From NCBI GenBank assembly GCA_023213315.1, contig JAKCPI010005512.1:1-64000 (forward strand): DNA of 64,000 nt. The letters are read 5' to 3'. The translations under genes and the position numbers were made by a program. Position 1 is the stretch's first letter, and each line of letters starts with the position of its first letter. The notes beneath the pieces were generated by a model. It saw only the letters and a program-made list of their open reading frames with translations. It was not told the DNA's origin and searched no databases. The DNA is from Euborellia annulipes. Lineage: Eukaryota; Arthropoda; Insecta; Dermaptera; Anisolabididae. Positions 11,922-24,156 of this stretch are shown here, one piece after another.

Positions 11922-11974
11922 TATTCAAATAATTTTCAATTAGTAGATCATCTATTCAATTTTAAATTTACCAA

Positions 11975-12215
11975 CCAGTTACCGAGTTATAGATAAATGT
12001 GTTGAGGCTAGTCGCCTTTTTCTTCTTCCCGGGTGACGTCATTACACAATTAAATCCAAATTTGTTGAATTTGGTGGCCTCCTCACTAAGGATACTAACT
12101 GGTCTCGAGTTATAAATAAATGTGTTGAGGCTAGTTGCCTTTTTCTTGTTCCCGGATGACGTCACGAGAAAATCCAAATTTGTTGAACTTTTGCAGTAAA
12201 GACGTGAGGACATTG
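11975..12215. repeat. Imperfect tandem duplication, about 125-bp unit
   Basis: Two units each contain GAGTTATA-ATAAATGTGTTGAG, GCCTTTTTCTT, a GATGACGTCA-like block and CCAAATTTGTTGAA. Similar text recurs at 27090-27160 and (inverted) about 49560-49690, so the unit belongs to a wider dispersed family. Confidence 0.6.
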
Positions 12216-13043
12216 AACTTGCTCTAAATTGTTTATGAAACAAGTTTCATTTAAAATATTATTTTTCTATTTAAATTGATTTTTTTTTTTTAAAGAAATA
12301 AAAAAATATTCTAGAGAAAGAATGATAAATATTTTCTTTATTTCAACTGAAATGAATCAAGAGGGTTTTGCGGAAAAATATTACTTGTAGCTGTACTGTA
12401 TGTAAAGCGAACGAGAAGAGAAGGGTGAAAAGAGCAAAAAAAAAAAAAAACAGCGAAGGGAAATTCGAGGGATATCTAAATAGAATCAGTGTGCATGTAA
12501 GTGCAGTTATTCCTCGGGGCGAATATTTATGTGCTGATGTAGGGTCGAGTAGAGGGGACATTCTGTTCCCCGACTGTGATTGATCAGATGGGCTGTCTAT
12601 TGCCTCCCTAATTCATTCATTCCAACCCCCTGAAAAGGGGGTTAACTCCGATTGTTAATCAGACAAACAAGTGCTGACGACTGCTTTAACAAACTTCAAA
12701 CTGTTATTATAAAATAAAAACTTTGCCAAGGCATATGTCAAGTAGACACAAAACAACACTAAAGGAATCTGTTTTAAGCTTTTAATTGAACTTTCACTTT
12801 AAAGTTGAAAATTACCTTACGTTCGTTGAAATTTTGTATATACTTTTTATTACCCTTAAAATTGTAGATTTGTAACAACTTTTGGAGTAAATAGGTCAAC
12901 CGGAAGTAGTTCTTTACCTTATAAGAGTATAACTATTTTTTTTTTTTATAAATGGAAACAAGGGCCTCTCTATAGTATATTGTAGTTATGGATCCCTATA
13001 TAAGATAGGATGAAAATGTTGTTCTCTCTTTTTAATATTCCTT
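12216..13043. other. Non-coding AT-rich stretch
   Basis: Short ORFs on both strands at about 12343-12583 overlap each other and are low complexity. A fragment at about 12840-12930 repeats E2 text (GTAGATTTGTAACAACTTTT, GGAAGTAGTTCTTTACC). No gene seen. Confidence 0.45.
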
Positions 13044-13047
13044 TTAA

Positions 13048-13441
13048 GGTGCGCGTCTCGAAAAGCCGTCAGAAGACGATTCACTACCGAGTTACTCTAG
13101 GTGGCAAGAGATGGCGTTAGTTTTTCCCATAGGAAAACAAGGGATTTATTTCATTTTATTTGAAAGATTCCAGCTAATTATTTATGAGTAAAAAATTAAT
13201 TATTTTTTAACACAATGATTACTAATTTAATTATCTATAAGATATAGAGCGAATTTTTTAAAAATATCTTTTATTTAATGCGATTCATCTAAAAAAAAAT
13301 TTATTATTTCGAAAATCAAAAAAAGGGCTTCTATAAGTTGTAGATATTTTAAATAGCTTTAATTTTAAAAAAATTTGAGGTCGATGGCTTCAAAATTATG
13401 GCCGCGGAATCTCCCAAAATTAGCACCCCGAGACGCGCACC
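13048..13441. mobile_element. TTAA-flanked MITE, family T2, complete
   Basis: Perfect 13-bp terminal inverted repeats GGTGCGCGTCTCG / CGAGACGCGCACC, flanked on both sides by TTAA (13044-13047, 13442-13445). 394 bp, AT-rich inside, no ORF. TTAA duplication plus G-starting inverted ends points to a piggyBac-type mobiliser. A right-truncated copy is at 52200-52552. Confidence 0.9.
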
Positions 13442-13589
13442 TTAAAAGTATCTTGTTCATCTCATAATTTTTTTTTCAAAAATAAAACGGCCCACTAGAA
13501 ATATGGCTATATCTTTGATGCGAATAATGCAGGTCTGATCAGAATCTCATTTGATGCTGCCATATATGAATGAACAAATTTCAATTTCC

Positions 13590-13830
13590 AAATTATTCTT
13601 CTTTCTTCGCCTTGAACCCCGAGGTGCGGGGTCGGCGGTTCATGGGTTTTTGCGAACTGGAAGGAAAAGAACAGCCTGGCCCGTGCGCCTGTTGAAAATA
13701 TAGAAGGGAAGAGACTGACATGGAAAGAACAGAAGTACTGCCAGTCCCAGTAGCCCTAGGGTAGCTCGTGGTCGCCATCTACGTACCCACAAGATGTGGG
13801 CCCCTGAGCTATCAATTTCCAAATAAGCTG
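13590..13830 (-). repeat. Dispersed repeat R35, copy 1
   Basis: The stretch TCGGCGGTT..GGGTTTTTGCGA..., GAGACTGACATG, AACAGAAGTACTGCCAGTCC and CACAAGATGTGGGCCCCTGAGC recurs with few changes at 35150-35345. The overlapping minus-strand ORFs in both copies are not open across the whole repeat and I see no domain. The phrase near 26630-26660 (GTGATTGCCATCCACGTATT) is a further short match. Confidence 0.6.
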
Positions 13831-14751
13831 TTAAAATCAATTTCATAATAAAAAAAAAAACTCTCAATTAAATCGCAATTGAATTCCGAAACATCTCAGA
13901 CAAGGAAGGGTTCGTCTGTCTGTCTATCCCAAATCGAAATCAATTTGATATCTTTTGGTCCAGCCCAAAGGGATGAGTGGCTGCGTCAGATCCTTCTCCT
14001 ACTCCATCGCAGAGAGAAACGATTCGTCGTTTGTCTAGTCGGTTCATCCCCCCCGATAATTCAACCTAACATTTGCGGGGGAGGGGGGAGGAAGAAGGGC
14101 GGATTTAAAGTTAAGTAATGGCTCTTTGCGCGACATCAAAGACTGTCTTTAATTAAGTCGAACCGAATAAATGTGAAAATCGATTATCGATAGATGACAT
14201 CGGAGAGCTAGTAGCTACTTGCTTGAGGAATTTTAGCCGTTTAATAATTTCACTATTCTGTGTAATTTTTTGGCAACATGTATGAATAAATTCCATTTTT
14301 TTTTTATAGAAGTAAAAATAAAAGAATATTTTTCTGTACACTTACATAAAAAAGAATGTTTATGTTTGTGCATAATAATAATTCTTTTTATGCCTTTAAA
14401 AATTACTATCAAAATGAAAATGCTTAAATTCATATTATACATTTATATTATTATGACAATATGACATGAAATTAAAGAAAAACATGGATCGTATTTTTGT
14501 TGTTAATTATATTAAAAAAAAAAAAAATGAAACACGCTCAATATATTTTCATTATTTGAATAAAAGGGAAAAGAAAAATATCCTATGAGGGTGTGTCTGA
14601 TGATACTTTCTCATAATTATTTATTATATTATTAAATTTAAATAAAGCTGATTTGCCTTTTAATTCATTTTATTTTAAATTTGTTTTAAGATATTATTCG
14701 GCATCTAAGGTCGATTTTTTACATTAACAAAGTTTATAATTTTATTTTTAA

Positions 14752-15375
14752 GGCGGAACAGGAGCGAAGTGGTTACGCATGTTTTTCCCGATAAGATGGC
14801 GTAGTGTGTCATAAAAAGTATACCCAAAAAATCAAGTAATTCAAAAATTGTCCAAGAGATGTCAGAATGGTAGCTAATAATATTTAATGCATTTGGTTGT
14901 CATTGATCTTTTAACAATAAATACTTTATAAATGTTATTATATATTATGCATCTTTTATAAAAGCATAAAAATATATAAATATAGGCCAGATATAGGCTA
15001 TTACTATATCGTCTGTTAGACTAGCCTGCCATCTATTGCAAGAATGCTGAACTAATTTGACATTTGATTTTTAAATAAATCATCTAAGCTTATTTTAAAA
15101 ATTTCTTAATTAATATGTGATTAATAATAACACTAAATTCATTTTTAAATTAAAAAAAAATTAAAGATTATTGGGACAGATTGTTTTTTTGTATTTGCTT
15201 GATAACAAAAAAATTAATTACGATAATTTTTTAATAAGTCATTAAAAAAATTATAGCTCGATGTCCCAATAATCTCTTATGAATTTAATTCATTAAAAAA
15301 AAACCGCATTGAAAAATTCCTTATAATAGTCTAGTTTTTTTTCAAAGTGCGTTTAGACGTCGCTCCTGAACCCCC
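14752..15375. mobile_element. TTAA-flanked MITE, family T3, complete
   Basis: Ends GGCGGAACAGGAGCGA and TCGCTCCTGAACCCCC form imperfect terminal inverted repeats and both abut TTAA (14748-14751 and 15376-15379). 624 bp, no coding potential. A left-end copy lacking the right part lies at 17814-18195. Confidence 0.8.
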
Positions 15376-16159
15376 TTAAAAAGGCCAAATTTGGTCTTTA
15401 AATTTATAATATCTTCAAGTTTGTATTTAGATTACCTCAAACCATAAATTATAACTGCAAAATTAGAATTATTAATAATTTTAAAATTTGAATTAAAAAA
15501 AAAAACATTCGATATATGATTTTAAATTTAAGTTCAATCTCCGATAGATGGTAATCATTTGCTCTTTTAGTTTCTGCTTAAAATAAATAAAAAAAAAAAG
15601 GCGTGGAGAAAATTAAATATTTAAACCAGATGCATTAAACTGATTTTAATTTGACACCTCACTGCGCTCTGATTTTTTTTTTTTTTAACAGTAAATGGCA
15701 TCCGAATAAAATCCCTTTTTCTTTTGTCTCGAGCCCTTTGATTTACTTTATTCATTTGATGTTTTTTATTTTTATTTTAATACAAAAAATCAAGGAAAAT
15801 GAATGAATTTATAAAAAAAAAATTTTGTTTTTACACAAGATTTAAATTTTTCAAAAAAAAAAAAAAAAGAAAAAAAAAAGAGAAACAAAGGAGGCAATCA
15901 AAAAACATCGATTCAAGTCAAAGAGGTAATAAGATTGAAAATATGGGACACAAAATCAGACTTGCAAAAGAGAACCGGATCCAGGTTCAATCTTATCGGC
16001 AATTTGAAATCCAAAAGGGGATCATTTTGAGAACACCTGTGCGAAGTGAACATACCATTTTCATGGATGTTTGTATCAATATATTGAAAAAGTTATTAAA
16101 ATTGGAATACTTCTAAAAAAAAACATAATCATTTGATTTTTGCTAAATTAAAAAATCGG

Positions 16160-16370
16160 GAGACTCCCCGAAACTTTCTCGTATATTCTTTTGAAATTAC
16201 GTCTGGGTGTGTGTATGAACACGATTGCTTAAAAACCAAAGCAGCCGGATCGATGAAATATACTCCTTATTCAACTTGTGGAGTAAATACGGCATTTAGA
16301 AGTAATATTTTACCTAAAAAGTTTTTCAAAAATTTTGAAATTTTCAATTTTTTTGTCATAATATGTTCGC
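16160..16370 (+). repeat. E2 dispersed repeat copy
   Basis: GGGAGACTCCCCGAAACTTT then TATTCTTTTGAAATTACGTC, GTGTGTATGAACACGATTGC and the TTTTTCAAAAATTTTGAAAT right part, matching 8520-8800. Lacks the long GT microsatellite. Confidence 0.65.
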
Positions 16371-16386
16371 ACTCGTCCTCGCAATC

Positions 16387-16416
16387 CTGATGAAGAGTTC
16401 GATCGACACTCGAAAA
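16387..16416 (+). other. Hammerhead-like core motif H1
   Basis: Exact CTGATGA (16387-16393), a short helix with GAGT and ACTC arms, then GAAAA. This matches the hammerhead core order CUGANGA - helix II - GAAA. Only a partial site for helix III is visible. See the finding on this motif family. Confidence 0.45.
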
Positions 16417-16492
16417 TATACTTTTATTTTATTTTTCGCCTTGGCTGCTCATACCAAATTGGTCGGTAAAAGAAATTGCGTAATCATTGATT

Positions 16493-16885
16493 ATGAAAGT
16501 GGTGTAAGTCCAAATAGGCTTAGCAGATGGTTGCCTTTCAGTAGCCTGTTATTTTGCATTTGTTTATATTACGTGTCAAGAGTTACTAGCAGAGGCCTCA
16601 TTTGAAAAAATTAATTTAATTAAATATATTTGGCCAAATTTGAGATACCTATTTGTAAGAAAATTTAAAAACAAAAAAGTTCCCTCTTGAAACGATTTTC
16701 ACAATTGACTAATTTTGAAAGTGTTTCAAGTCCAGTCAAATTCGCCAAAAACAAATTTTTATAATCAAATTATTACATATTGATAGTAGTAACATTGCCA
16801 GACTTCATATAATTTGCCTAGATTTTTTAATTAACCTTTACATTTCTCGAAACAATAGAAAATGAACTTACACCACTTTCAAAAT
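16493..16885. mobile_element. Putative MITE with TGAAAGTGGTGTAAGT inverted ends
   Basis: TGAAAGTGGTGTAAGTCC near 16494 and its complement ACTTACACCACTTTCA near 16866-16881 are inverted, about 390 bp apart. No clear target duplication. An ORF at 16363-16605 crosses the left end and has no recognisable domain, so I do not call a gene. Confidence 0.5.
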
Positions 16886-17813
16886 AAATGAATATATAAA
16901 AATATTGCTTAATTATTAGATTCCTCTTGGATAGAGAAGTCGTCGTCGTCGCTTGTTATTTATTACCATGCTAGGTGGGCATTTCGGGGTAAATTTGTCC
17001 TCAAACTTCTTTCACTCTTTATTTGTATGACTGTTCTCTCTTCATTTACTCCCTAGTGACATTGCGTGACTTTTTCGAAGCGAAATGCCGACGTGTCCAG
17101 AATCACTTTTTATTGGGAATGTCATTTTATATATATATGCTGAAGAAAGGTGGGGGTGGTTAAAAAAAATATATAGCCTTAACTCTTATTCATTCCCCCA
17201 ATGAAATAACTCAGTTCTGACAGTAGAGACAGATCGAATATTAAAAGAAAATTAATAAAACATTGGTGAGAGTTTTTTTTTTTTTTTTATATTTTATAAT
17301 GAATCCAAATGGATTCAAATTGAACAGAAAAAGGGATGATTAAAAAAAAAAATGAAGAGAAAAAAATCTATGTAAATTATTGGTGGTGTTTTAAATGCTA
17401 TCGTGAGGTTGAAATTTGAATTAAAAAAAAAAAAAAATGTATTCAACCCTGAAATTTTTAAATTAAATTATACCCTATTTCATTTATACTTCAATTGTTT
17501 ATGCATGAGGCTTGCTTGGAAATTAAGGTAAATCATATAATTAAAATTTCCATTGGGAAAGCCAGGCTTATGGAAGGGAGTAAGTTATTTGATACCTTTG
17601 TAGCATCATCAGTTCCGCGTTATTTAATCACATTGTTGGAATTGATTTTTGATTGTGCTACACAAATCGATAGAAAACTAAATTTTGAAAAATTTGTTGT
17701 TTCTCAACAAACTTCTTGAACATCAGGTCACTCAGTTGGTGCAAGATGGTCTTGGATAAAATGAAACAGATAAGATCTGAGGTCCTTAGGTATATCGAAA
17801 TATTTACGATTAA

Positions 17814-18195
17814 GGCGGAACGGGAGCGAAGGTGTTACGCATGTTTTTCCCGATAAGATGGCGTTGTGTGTAACAAGTATGCCCAAAAAATCAAGTAATT
17901 CAAAAATTTGCCAAGAGATGTCAGAATGGTAGCTAATAATATTTAAAGCATTTGGTTGATTTTCATTGATCTTTTAACAATAAATTCTTTATAAATGTTA
18001 TTATATATTATGTATCTTTTATAATAGCATAAAAATATATAAATATAGGCCAGATATAGGCTAATACTATATCTGCTAGTAGACTAGCCGGCCATCTATT
18101 GCACGAATGCTGAACTAATTTGACATTTGATTTTTAAATAAATCACCTAAGCTTATTTTTAAAATTTCTTAATTAATATGTGATTAATAATAATA
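17814..18195. mobile_element. TTAA MITE family T3, right-truncated copy
   Basis: Starts after TTAA at 17810-17813 with GGCGGAACGGGAGCGAAGG and is collinear with 14752-15135 at high identity (e.g. CATGTTTTTCCCGATAAGAT, GGCCAGATATAGGCTA). The match stops at about 18195. Confidence 0.8.
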
Positions 18196-19430
18196 AGCAA
18201 AACGCTTCCCTTTTCAGTATTTTAAATATATACACAAAACTTTTCATAGACAATTGTAAAATTTTATAAAATATTTTTTTAACTAATAGTAAAATTTTTA
18301 TTGTTTTAAATCATTCCTGCTGCTGAGACCATTTGACTTTACAAATTTATTACATTTTCGATCGATGGCTTCTGCCGAGCAATAGTCTTCCTTGTCGGCG
18401 ACCATTTATATCACTGCTTGGCGTTGCGTAACAACACTGATCTTGGTGGTGGTTGTCCATCTTCTTGCCAGAGCCACCTACCATATTTAGAGTTTTTTTT
18501 AGCCTTGCCCATCAACCGTAGGTTGGGTAGTTTTTGGAATGATGTCTGTTATGTGTGTGTGGAAATTTTTTTCGTCAACGAGAACTCAGAAGTCTTTTTG
18601 GTATTATATAGACTTTAAACGATTAATTACGATATACCTGATATATTGGCATATTTAAAAAGTTTTTAAAAGAGCGTAAGGCAGATTATTCGATAAACAA
18701 ACCTATTAGAAAAATTATTATTTTTATTACTTGTAATAAAATTAGATTAAATTAAAAAAAAAATCGCCTTACACGGAACCTATTAAATTTGTTACTAATT
18801 AAGTTTAACTAGTTCTTCTATATCCTCTATTATTTTAATGAAAATGTTTTGTTATTATCGTAAAGAGTTTTGAAAATGACATACGCGGTCAAAAAGGTTA
18901 CAAAAGATGATGATTTATTTTTATTACTTGAACTAATTAGGAAAATCCTTATGACTATTTATAACTTTTGTTTTTCCGGCTCTTTTGATAAATTTCTTCA
19001 TTTATAGTATGTAGTTATAAGTCTCGTTAAGCAACTTACAAAATAAATTATAAATTTAATATCACGCTTTGCTAATAATAAAATATTTATTATTAGAGCT
19101 AGTTAGTTTGTTATTTTAATTAAATTATCCTCTGTTAAAGTGAAATAAAATTCAAATTTAATGTAGTTTTTTAAGAGAGTGAAATGTTCTTATCAATAAC
19201 AAGCTGAGGCAGACATTTTACCTCTTCTTGGCATTAGCCAATCAGAAGCAATTTAGGATACATACAAATATTTCTTCTTTGTATATCTATATTATATAGA
19301 TAACTTACATTAATTAATTATTTATTTCGAGATAGTGGCGCCCTTTATTTAAATAGAATTCAGTAATGACGCAACAATCGATCTGGTGGCCATCTTTTCT
19401 CTCATCTCACTTCAGAATGTGTTAATTATT
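18196..19430. other. AT-rich stretch, no gene or repeat recognised
   Basis: Long AT-rich sequence with short poly-A and poly-T runs and scattered stops in every frame. The 66-codon frame at 18418-18618 has no recognisable features. Confidence 0.4.
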
Positions 19431-19466
19431 TCTTAGGAATGTCACAGGATTCGTGACCGAAACGTT
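19431..19466 (+). other. Hammerhead-like core motif H2
   Basis: GTCAC / GTGAC helix (19441-19445 with 19453-19457) followed by CGAAACGTT at 19458-19466. The CTGANGA box is degraded. Downstream tail contains AATAGAAATAAAA, resembling the other copies. Confidence 0.35.
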
Positions 19467-20272
19467 ATATTTAATAGAAATAAAACTCCTTTGAATCGAA
19501 ATTCTTATTCATTAATGCCAATGGCTTTAAAAACTGAATAATTTTTAAAATTAATTAATTGAAAGCGAGCTAATAAAAAAATGGAATATTTTTTCATGTT
19601 TTCCTTTAAGCATCTTTTATGTAAACATACAAGAAATGAAAAAGAATTAATCATGTTTTTTTATTAAAAAAAAAATGAAATTTTTCTTCTTTACTGAATG
19701 ATTTAATACCATCGGTTATTTATAGTGTTCTATCTACTACTTCCACTAAAAGATTAACAAACGATTTAATATCATGATATGATATTTAAATTTAAAAAGA
19801 TAAAAATATCGACTTATTATTATTATGAGAAATGGTAGATTGTATAGAAATGCAAATGTTTCGAACGAATTGTGAAAGGTTTTAATAAACGGACGTTGTT
19901 CCTTCACTCTATCTATTCTATTCCTCTATATTAATCGTCATTCTATTCCAGCAAATTAAAAGGAGGTAGTGGTTTCTTTTATGAATATTTTGGAGGCAAT
20001 AAAAGATGTAAATTAAAAATCCTGAGAGGTATGGTAATTATTGTATTATGATATTAACGAGATAATTTAGTAACATCTTTGTTAAAATCACTTTCGAAAA
20101 ACTTTTGTAACAATCACATTTTTATGTCAGCACTTGCTGTGATGATGGTTAATTGTATATGTTATTAACTTCATTTCATATAAAATGTTACTAACTTCAT
20201 TTCATATAAAATGTTACTAACTTCACGTATGTCTCCCTTGGAGGTGGTATTTTTCTTTAATCGGAATAAAAG

Positions 20273-20310
20273 CACTTGAAAACAACTGCAGAATAAGTTG
20301 TCGAAACGTT
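20273..20310 (+). other. Hammerhead-like core motif H3
   Basis: ACAACT...AGTTGT helix followed by CGAAACGTT (20302-20310), then an AT-rich tail with AATAAATAA. The first box is imperfect (CTTGAAA). Confidence 0.35.
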
Positions 20311-20429
20311 GTTACATTATTTATATTTTTTTTAATAAATAACTAATGTGGTCTATAAATAAAAACTCCCATAATAACAACTTGCGGGGACGATTATTTG
20401 CAAAATTTCTCTCCTTCCGTTAAAATTTT

Positions 20430-20510
20430 CTTCCTGGCTGCATGTGACTATTGGTCATTATAGGTCTTCGGACCTTATGCACCCATTCCAAAAAAAAAAA
20501 AAAAAAATAT
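20430..20510 (+). mobile_element. Non-LTR retrotransposon 3' end, heavily 5'-truncated
   Basis: CTTCCTGGCTGCATGTGACT, then CATTATAGGTCTTCGGACCT and a poly-A tail. It matches the 3' untranslated end of the element at 45.3 kb (there on the minus strand). A tiny tail-only insertion of the same family. Confidence 0.75.
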
Positions 20511-20857
20511 TTTCTACTTTTCGAGGAATTCTTAGCCAAACTCCAAAATATCAAGTTTAATAATGAAAGGGTTGTTTGAATAAAAATATTTTAAAGTGAA
20601 ACTTTTATTATATCACTACGAATTTTTTGGTTCTTCTATCAGCATGTCGCGTTGTAACGAGGTGACGTAAAAAGCTATGAAGCTACAATCCATGACGTCA
20701 CAATCCGTGACGACAAAAATAAGAGAGTTGAAATTTAATATATATAACGAATTATAAAAAAATAATTGTGAGATTTAATAATTCTTTTAAATTGATAAAA
20801 TATAATTTTTAAAATAATTTAAAATATTCAAATCTTCAATCTATATATACTGTATAT

Positions 20858-22266
20858 TAGACATGGGTGATACTGTATCAATCTGATATTTTGTATCAGG
20901 TAGGAAAAAGTAACAGGTACACATAATGGGTACGAGCAAAAAATATCAGGTATTTAAATACCAAAGTAAAAATCAGATAACTTATTTATTAAAAAAAAAT
21001 ATATATTTTTTTTTCATTTCTGCTCTCTTTCTTAAAGTGAAGAAAAGAGAAATAATGTATAAGTAATAATTAGATTTGTATTTAATTATTATAGGGCCTA
21101 GTGAGAAAAGTAGAGTAAAAAATGTAAAAATGATTCGGAATGACGTTCGAAAAGCGCGCCAGAGCTAGTGAAATGGCCCTGTCAGGAGAGAAGAGACGGG
21201 GCGGGGCGTCGCGAGTTGAGGGTCGCAAGAGAGAAGGAATGAGAGAGCAGGCGATACGAAAACTGTATCGGGTAAGGAACGACGCTCTAAAGTGAAAAGC
21301 AAGTATTTGATCAATGCGCATGCGCGAGATATCAGGTACGAGTGAGAAACAGATACGCGTCCTGTTCAGGTCCAGTCGAGTATGCCCGAGTTGTTGATAC
21401 TCAAATAACAGATACAAAAAGTATATGTTATTTGCTCGGTATTCGTTTCTCACTCGAACCTGATATCTCGCTCGCGCTTGCGCATTGATCAAATACTTGC
21501 TTTTCACTTTAGAGCTTCGTTCCTTACCCGATACAGTTTTCGTTGCGCCTGCTCTCTCATTCCTTCTCTCTTGCAACCCCTCAACTCGCGACGCCCCGCC
21601 CCGTCTCTTCTCTCCTGACAGGGCAATTTCGCTAGCTCTGGCGCGCTTTTCGAACGTCATTCCGAATCATTTTTACATTTTTTACTCTACTTTTCTCACT
21701 AGGCCCTATAATAATTAAATACAAATCTAATTATTACTTATACATTATTTCTCTTTTATTCACTTTAAGAAAGAGAGCAGAAATGAAAAAAATATATTTT
21801 TTTTAATAAATAAGTTATCTGATTTTTACTTTGAAACTATTTTTTTTTTTATATAAAAACATTAATTAAAAAAATAAAAATATATGTAACTGTGAATTGA
21901 AATACATAATGAATAGAATTAAATTAAATTTCGTTCGCCGGCACAGAAATTTGTTAATTATTTTTCTAATGCAGTATATAAATTGACATTTTAAATTTGG
22001 AGACATTAAAATGTCAGTTCACTCAGTTTGGAAAACTCTTTAGTAATGAATAATTATGAGTTTGTTCTCAACACAAGAATAAATAGGGTAGAAAACATTT
22101 GAAAAAATGTTAGACACGTTGTTATTGACTTGAATTAATGTAAAGTTAGCGTTGCTGGGTGAAATTTGTTTCGGGTACAAAAGTATCAGGTAAAAATATC
22201 GGGTCAGAACAAGTACCTGTAACAGCTGGTACCTGGTACAGCAAAATCGAGTAATGACCCATGTCT
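20858..22266. mobile_element. Foldback element with ~400-bp inverted arms and 9-bp flanking repeat
   Basis: Outer ends are inverted (AGACATGGGT at 20859-20868; ACCCATGTCT at 22257-22266) and are bounded by the 9-bp direct repeat ACTGTATAT (20849-20857 and 22267-22275). Inside, arms of about 400 bp (20962-21360 and 21435-21835) are near-perfect inverted copies with a spacer of about 75 bp. Large ORFs called here on both strands (e.g. 21082-21660) read through this palindrome and are artefacts. A 9-bp duplication is what Mutator-like elements make, but no transposase is present; other superfamilies are possible. Confidence 0.8.
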
Positions 22267-22280
22267 ACTGTATATATATA

Positions 22281-22346
22281 ATCCAGGGGGGCGAAGCCCT
22301 CCTGGCTAGCCGCGCCGCCCGCCTTCGGCGGGCGACGCGGCTAATT
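22281..22346. other. Helitron-3'-like hairpins followed by CTAAT
   Basis: Two GC-rich palindromes in AT-rich DNA: CCAGG(A/G)GGGC-GAA-GCCC.CCTGG (about 22283-22305) and a 17-bp-stem hairpin with one mismatch (22307-22323 / 22327-22343, loop TTC). The second ends in CTAA followed by T, resembling the hairpin plus CTRR-T terminus of Helitrons. The usual ~10-base spacing between hairpin and CTRR is absent, so the call is tentative. Confidence 0.4.
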
Positions 22347-22348
22347 AC

Positions 22349-22567
22349 CGAGGGGTGGGCAGTGGGTGGACGTGCCCCGGGCGGCAGATATCAGGGGGCG
22401 GCAAATGTTGCGTCTCTAAAAAAAGGCAAAATATTTTTTCGGACGGGAAAATTTGGTTCCGCGAAAAAAAAAAATTTTTCGGAGAAAAATTTTTGAGATC
22501 AGGGAAAATTTTAAGGGGCGGCAAATTAAATTTTGCCCCCCTAAAAAATCTCCTAGTTCCGGCCCTG
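22349..22567. mobile_element. hAT-like MITE with 8-bp target duplication
   Basis: The 8-mer CTAATTAC flanks it at 22341-22348 and 22568-22575. The right end GTTCCGGCCCTG is the complement of a CAGGGCCGGAAC terminus common in hAT-type MITEs; the left end CGAGGGGTGGGCAG is a weaker match. 219 bp, non-coding. It landed in the Helitron-like hairpin region, using that hairpin's CTAAT as part of the target. Confidence 0.7.
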
Positions 22568-22599
22568 CTAATTACTAAATAAATATTGTTCACAGTTTT

Positions 22600-23600
22600 T
22601 AACATGCGTCTATTGATTTCCTATTTTCCAATTATTAAATTAAGATTAAAAACGCGATTTTAATAACCTTAATTGAATAATTTTCTGAAAATTTTCAGTT
22701 AAACGCCTACGATCCGAAAAAAGTTTCACTTGCATCGTGGTTTCATAAAACCACACAATGATTTTTTCAATTTTTTATTTGAAAATATACACAATTATCA
22801 TTTTTTTTATGAACTATGAATGGATTGATCTCGTCAATTAAAATTACTTTGTTTATCTATTTAATTTTATTAATGTAAAAAACAAAAACTACACCTGAGG
22901 CATTTCGCTTTTTCTTTGTTGATTTGATTATTTAATATTCATCTCATCTATTAAATTTGTTTGCTCTTTCATTTTAAAATATAAAAATTTATGGAGAAAT
23001 TAACATGAACTAAACTCATGGCATGACCTCAGGGGACCAATGCAATTAGATTTTCACTTTTTTCATATATATAATCTTTCTGCTCTAATTTAATTTTCAA
23101 TTTTAATAAAATAATATAAAAGAAGAGAAACATGTGTATATTTGTGGGCATAATTTGTGTTTTGTTTCTCTTTGAAATATTACTTAATTGTAGATCTTTT
23201 CAATTAATGAACATTTTGGCTTTATTTAATTCTTAAAGCTGTTCATTCTCAAATGACTTTAGATTAAAAAAAAAAAACCATAGGAATCAATGTGTATACT
23301 CGACATTACACAACTAGGTGGGAGTTCCGTCCCTCAAGGGGTGATGATTATGTTTGATAACCATTACGAAGAAGACGAATTATCGATTGATTATAATGTT
23401 CAATTTCAACACAAATGTTCATAATATTATTGATTCAATAAATCAAATAAGCAATACACATATTATATTTCATTCATAGCATTTGATAGCTATTTCGGCT
23501 TAACGATGTTGGTTTTATATGAATAATAAATAAACTAGAAATTTCGTTTTTCTTTTAGTAAAAAATTATAACTTTTTGTTCTTAATCAAATTAATTGAGG
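22600..23600. other. AT-rich stretch without recognised features
   Basis: No ORF over 60 codons with plausible composition and no match to the other repeats of this window noticed. Confidence 0.4.
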
Positions 23601-23604
23601 AAAA

Positions 23605-24097
23605 AAATAAAAAATCTGGTGAGACTGGCGCACAGCACACAACTTTCTCTTACCTTCGGTAATCGAAAGTTGTGTACTGTGCTTGTCACACCAGATTTTT
23701 TGTGTCGACATGTATTTAGTTCCCGGCAGTAGGGAATATTTGAATTCAGATGTAAAATTTATAAGTATGGAAAAATATTTATATTTTGTTACCATGGCAA
23801 CCATTTCTCCTATCTTTCCTATGAAGCACAAGAGTAAAGTGTGCTTCAAACAATTTTGAGGGCAAAACGAGAATATACATTTGAAAGAGCATCTAAAAAA
23901 TAATTGATTTTTGAATTTTAATCAAAATCGTTAGAGCGAATTTTGAGAAAATCGAAAAAAAACTGAAAAAGTACATCAGTAAAGTACTAGTACTCTTTGG
24001 CCGATTTTGATTAAAAGCTTATTTTTCCGGTCCCGGGGGTGTTTAACTTAAATATAAAATTTCAACCTTATAGCTCAATTCCTTCATGCTTAAAATT

Positions 24098-24156
<59 letters not shown>

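Noticed and set aside
16363..16605. 80-codon ORF with hydrophobic stretches (possible small membrane protein)
   Set aside because: Its start lies in an E2 repeat end and hammerhead-like motif and its middle crosses a MITE end; no support as a gene.
21082..21718. 192- and 77-codon ORFs rich in Arg
   Set aside because: They read through the long palindrome; the same text appears on both strands.
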